A DNA stretch of 64,000 nucleotides from Paenibacillus profundus (GTDB lineage Bacteria > Bacillota > Bacilli > Paenibacillales > Paenibacillaceae), in the NCBI RefSeq assembly GCF_021369635.1, contig NZ_JAJNBZ010000001.1, forward strand, positions 496,001 to 560,000, read 5' to 3'. Made by a program: the position numbers and the translations under genes. The notes under the pieces are model-generated. The model saw nothing but the letters and a program-made list of their open reading frames with translations, did no database searches and had not been told where the DNA came from. Below, piece by piece: positions 62,591 through 64,000 of this stretch. Positions within the stretch are counted from its first letter, which is position 1. The number at the start of each line of letters is the position of its first letter.

Positions 62591-64000
62591 TCAGTCGGGC
62601 ATCGCGTCGATTTTTTTGCGGTATTCACCGGGGCTGAGGCCGGTTGTGTTTTTGAACATGCGTATAAATGAATTCACGTTGTGGTAACCGACACGCGCCG
62701 CCACATCAAGGATTTTCAGTTCTGGCTGCCGCAGCAGCCGCTTCGCCTGTCTGATTCGCATGTCGTTCACATATTGGCTGAATTTCATGCCGGTCTTTTC
62801 TTTAAAGTACGTGGATACGTACCCGCTGGTCAACTGCAGTTCATCGGCGATGGTATCGAGCGAAATGTCCTCCCCGTAATGCTCTTCAATATATTGCTTC
62901 ACGAACTTCGTCACCGCGTCCTCCTCATGCAGGCTCTGGGCAATCAGAGCGGCGGCATCATGCAGAAAGGCGAGCAGATAGTCATGCAGCCTGCCCAAGT
63001 GGTATCCTCTTTTTACATGGTCCCAGTCAGCAAACTTCGCCTTTAGCGCTTCCGTCGGCAAATTGAGGGCAGAGAGACCTTTGTACACGGCTTGAATGCA
63101 ATCATCCGTGAACCGTTGTACGTCTTCTCCCGTCGCACGCATCTCATGGAATCTGCGCATTATTTTATCTAACCAAGACTTCAGCGCATCCTCGTTCCCG
63201 CTCACCAGCACGGCGTTCAGCTGTTGCTCCTCCTGACCCGTCATGGATATCTCACTCTGCGGCAATGACACGCGGATGAGCTCTGTTTCCTCATGAAACA
63301 GGCGCTGCCGCTCCATGCAGATCGTTTCCTCGTAAGCAGCGTTGAATTCGGCGGATGAGGCATATGCGGAGCTGATGGCGATCGTAAAGAACAAATATTC
63401 TTTATCGTGGTCGAAAACCTGCTTAAGTGTGTGGACGGCCTCCTCAAGTGGCTCTTCCTCTTCGCGCAGCATAACCAGTGCGATAATCTGATCTCGTTCC
63501 ATCTGAAAAACGAGCGCTTCCTCGTATTTGGCGGATAAAGACGATTGGATGAATTCCATCACGAAATAGGCAGTGCGTCCTGTGGAAGCTTCGGACGTCC
63601 AGTCGTGGCTCTGCTTCCGATACAGCTTGAACAGTGCCAGACGGTATGGGCGTTCTTCCTGCAGCAGTTCCTGAAAATCAGCGCTTCGCGTATGTATCAT
63701 TTTCAGCTTGTTCGTATAGAAATAGTGGCGCAGCAGGGAGTTTTTCCGCATCAGATCGCGATTCATGCTCTGATTGCTCATGAGCAGCTGTTGTACGTTT
63801 GAACCGATTTCCTCTAACTCCATAATCCCTTTGTATTTGAGAGCGTCCGCGCGTTTCAATTGGATTGTCCGCAGGAGACTGCGAATCGGTTGATGAATAC
63901 GCATGCTGAACCAGATGGAAGCCGCCAATCCGATAACGAGAACAAGCGCTAGAATGCCGATCAGCATCCAATTAAGCTTGGCGATTTGAGCCGAGAGACT
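62591..64000 (-). CDS. AraC-family regulator with membrane sensor part, N-terminus outside the window
   Basis: At least 469 codons; the frame is open to the right edge, so the gene starts beyond it (ATG 63967 lies inside). One membrane helix (LIGILALVLVIGLAASIWF) is followed by a HAMP-like linker and a ~300-residue middle domain. The C-terminal ~100 residues are an AraC-type double helix-turn-helix: ISLDTIADELQLTSGYVSTY, MRIRQAKRLLRQ, ILDVAARVGYHNVNSFIRMF and TTGLSPGEYRKK. This layout (Cache-TM-HAMP-AraC) is abundant in Paenibacillus, usually beside sugar ABC transporters. Its target lies probably outside the window. Confidence 0.88.
   Translation of the reverse strand, partial: SLSAQIAKLNWMLIGILALVLVIGLAASIWFSMRIHQPIRSLLRTIQLKRADALKYKGIMELEEIGSNVQQLLMSNQSMNRDLMRKNSLLRHYFYTNKLKMIHTRSADFQELLQEERPYRLALFKLYRKQSHDWTSEASTGRTAYFVMEFIQSSLSAKYEEALVFQMERDQIIALVMLREEEEPLEEAVHTLKQVFDHDKEYLFFTIAISSAYASSAEFNAAYEETICMERQRLFHEETELIRVSLPQSEISMTGQEEQQLNAVLVSGNEDALKSWLDKIMRRFHEMRATGEDVQRFTDDCIQAVYKGLSALNLPTEALKAKFADWDHVKRGYHLGRLHDYLLAFLHDAAALIAQSLHEEDAVTKFVKQYIEEHYGEDISLDTIADELQLTSGYVSTYFKEKTGMKFSQYVNDMRIRQAKRLLRQPELKILDVAARVGYHNVNSFIRMFKNTTGLSPGEYRKKIDAMPD

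Noticed and set aside
62299-62628. 109-codon minus-strand open frame over the tandem repeats
   Set aside because: It crosses the AraC terminator and the 8-bp repeats; no ribosome site or family.

Overview
The window looks like a chromosomal segment of a spore-forming Firmicute close to Paenibacillus. This rests on gene content and order: pgsA-cinA-recA-recX-rny-ymdB-spoVS followed by korAB, miaB and a ymcA/ricA gene is a Bacillales core block. Other pointers are the GGAGG-type ribosome sites, the many GTG/TTG starts, a LexA box of the Bacillus type before recA, and a sigma-H-like promoter before spoVS. No rRNA, tRNA, CRISPR array, prophage or intact insertion sequence was seen.

Layout. (1) 1-14.3 kb: the core block, covering phospholipid synthesis, DNA repair, RNA decay, sporulation, a dipeptidase, a 2-oxoacid:ferredoxin oxidoreductase, a PduL phosphotransacylase, MiaB and RicA. 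(2) 14.3-26 kb: a complete Gram-positive type IV pilus locus (pilB, pilT, pilC, pilin, pilD, pilM, pilN, pilO). It faces a convergent operon of two minor pilins and a large pilin-like protein with a predicted beta-helical C-terminal half. (3) 26-37 kb: fatty acid beta-oxidation (etfB-etfA on the minus strand; fadN-fadA-fadE-acyl-CoA ligase and a thioesterase on the plus strand). Between the two arms lies the wreck of a fadF-type Fe-S oxidoreductase. (4) 37-46 kb: NAD salvage (pncA-pncB), an SMP-30 protein, two GNAT proteins, a nitrilase, a NylC/DmpA-like peptidase and L-lactate dehydrogenase. (5) 46-52 kb: a CopZ-like chaperone, a HesB-like protein, a shrunken group II intron, then a B12-riboswitch-controlled metE, an SDR and a DUF3939-like protein. 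(6) 52-64 kb: glutaminase, small hypotheticals, a nitroreductase, a DUF72 protein, a CatE-like dioxygenase, an ABC-F ATPase, a guanine-riboswitch-controlled xpt-pbuX operon, a patch of degenerate tandem repeats and a truncated AraC-type membrane regulator.

How they work together. The fad/etf genes form a nearly complete long-chain acyl-CoA degradation set. Electrons from FadE would go to EtfAB, but the neighbouring gene expected to carry them on is dead. The pilus genes encode extension and retraction motors, platform, prepilin peptidase and alignment proteins, so a retractable pilus is plausible. RNA control is prominent: two riboswitches with visible terminators, and many strong hairpins at gene ends. 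The least ordinary items are the fadF pseudogene, the group II intron remnant behind a terminator, the beta-helix pilin-like protein and the 80-bp/8-bp tandem repeats near 62.1-62.5 kb.
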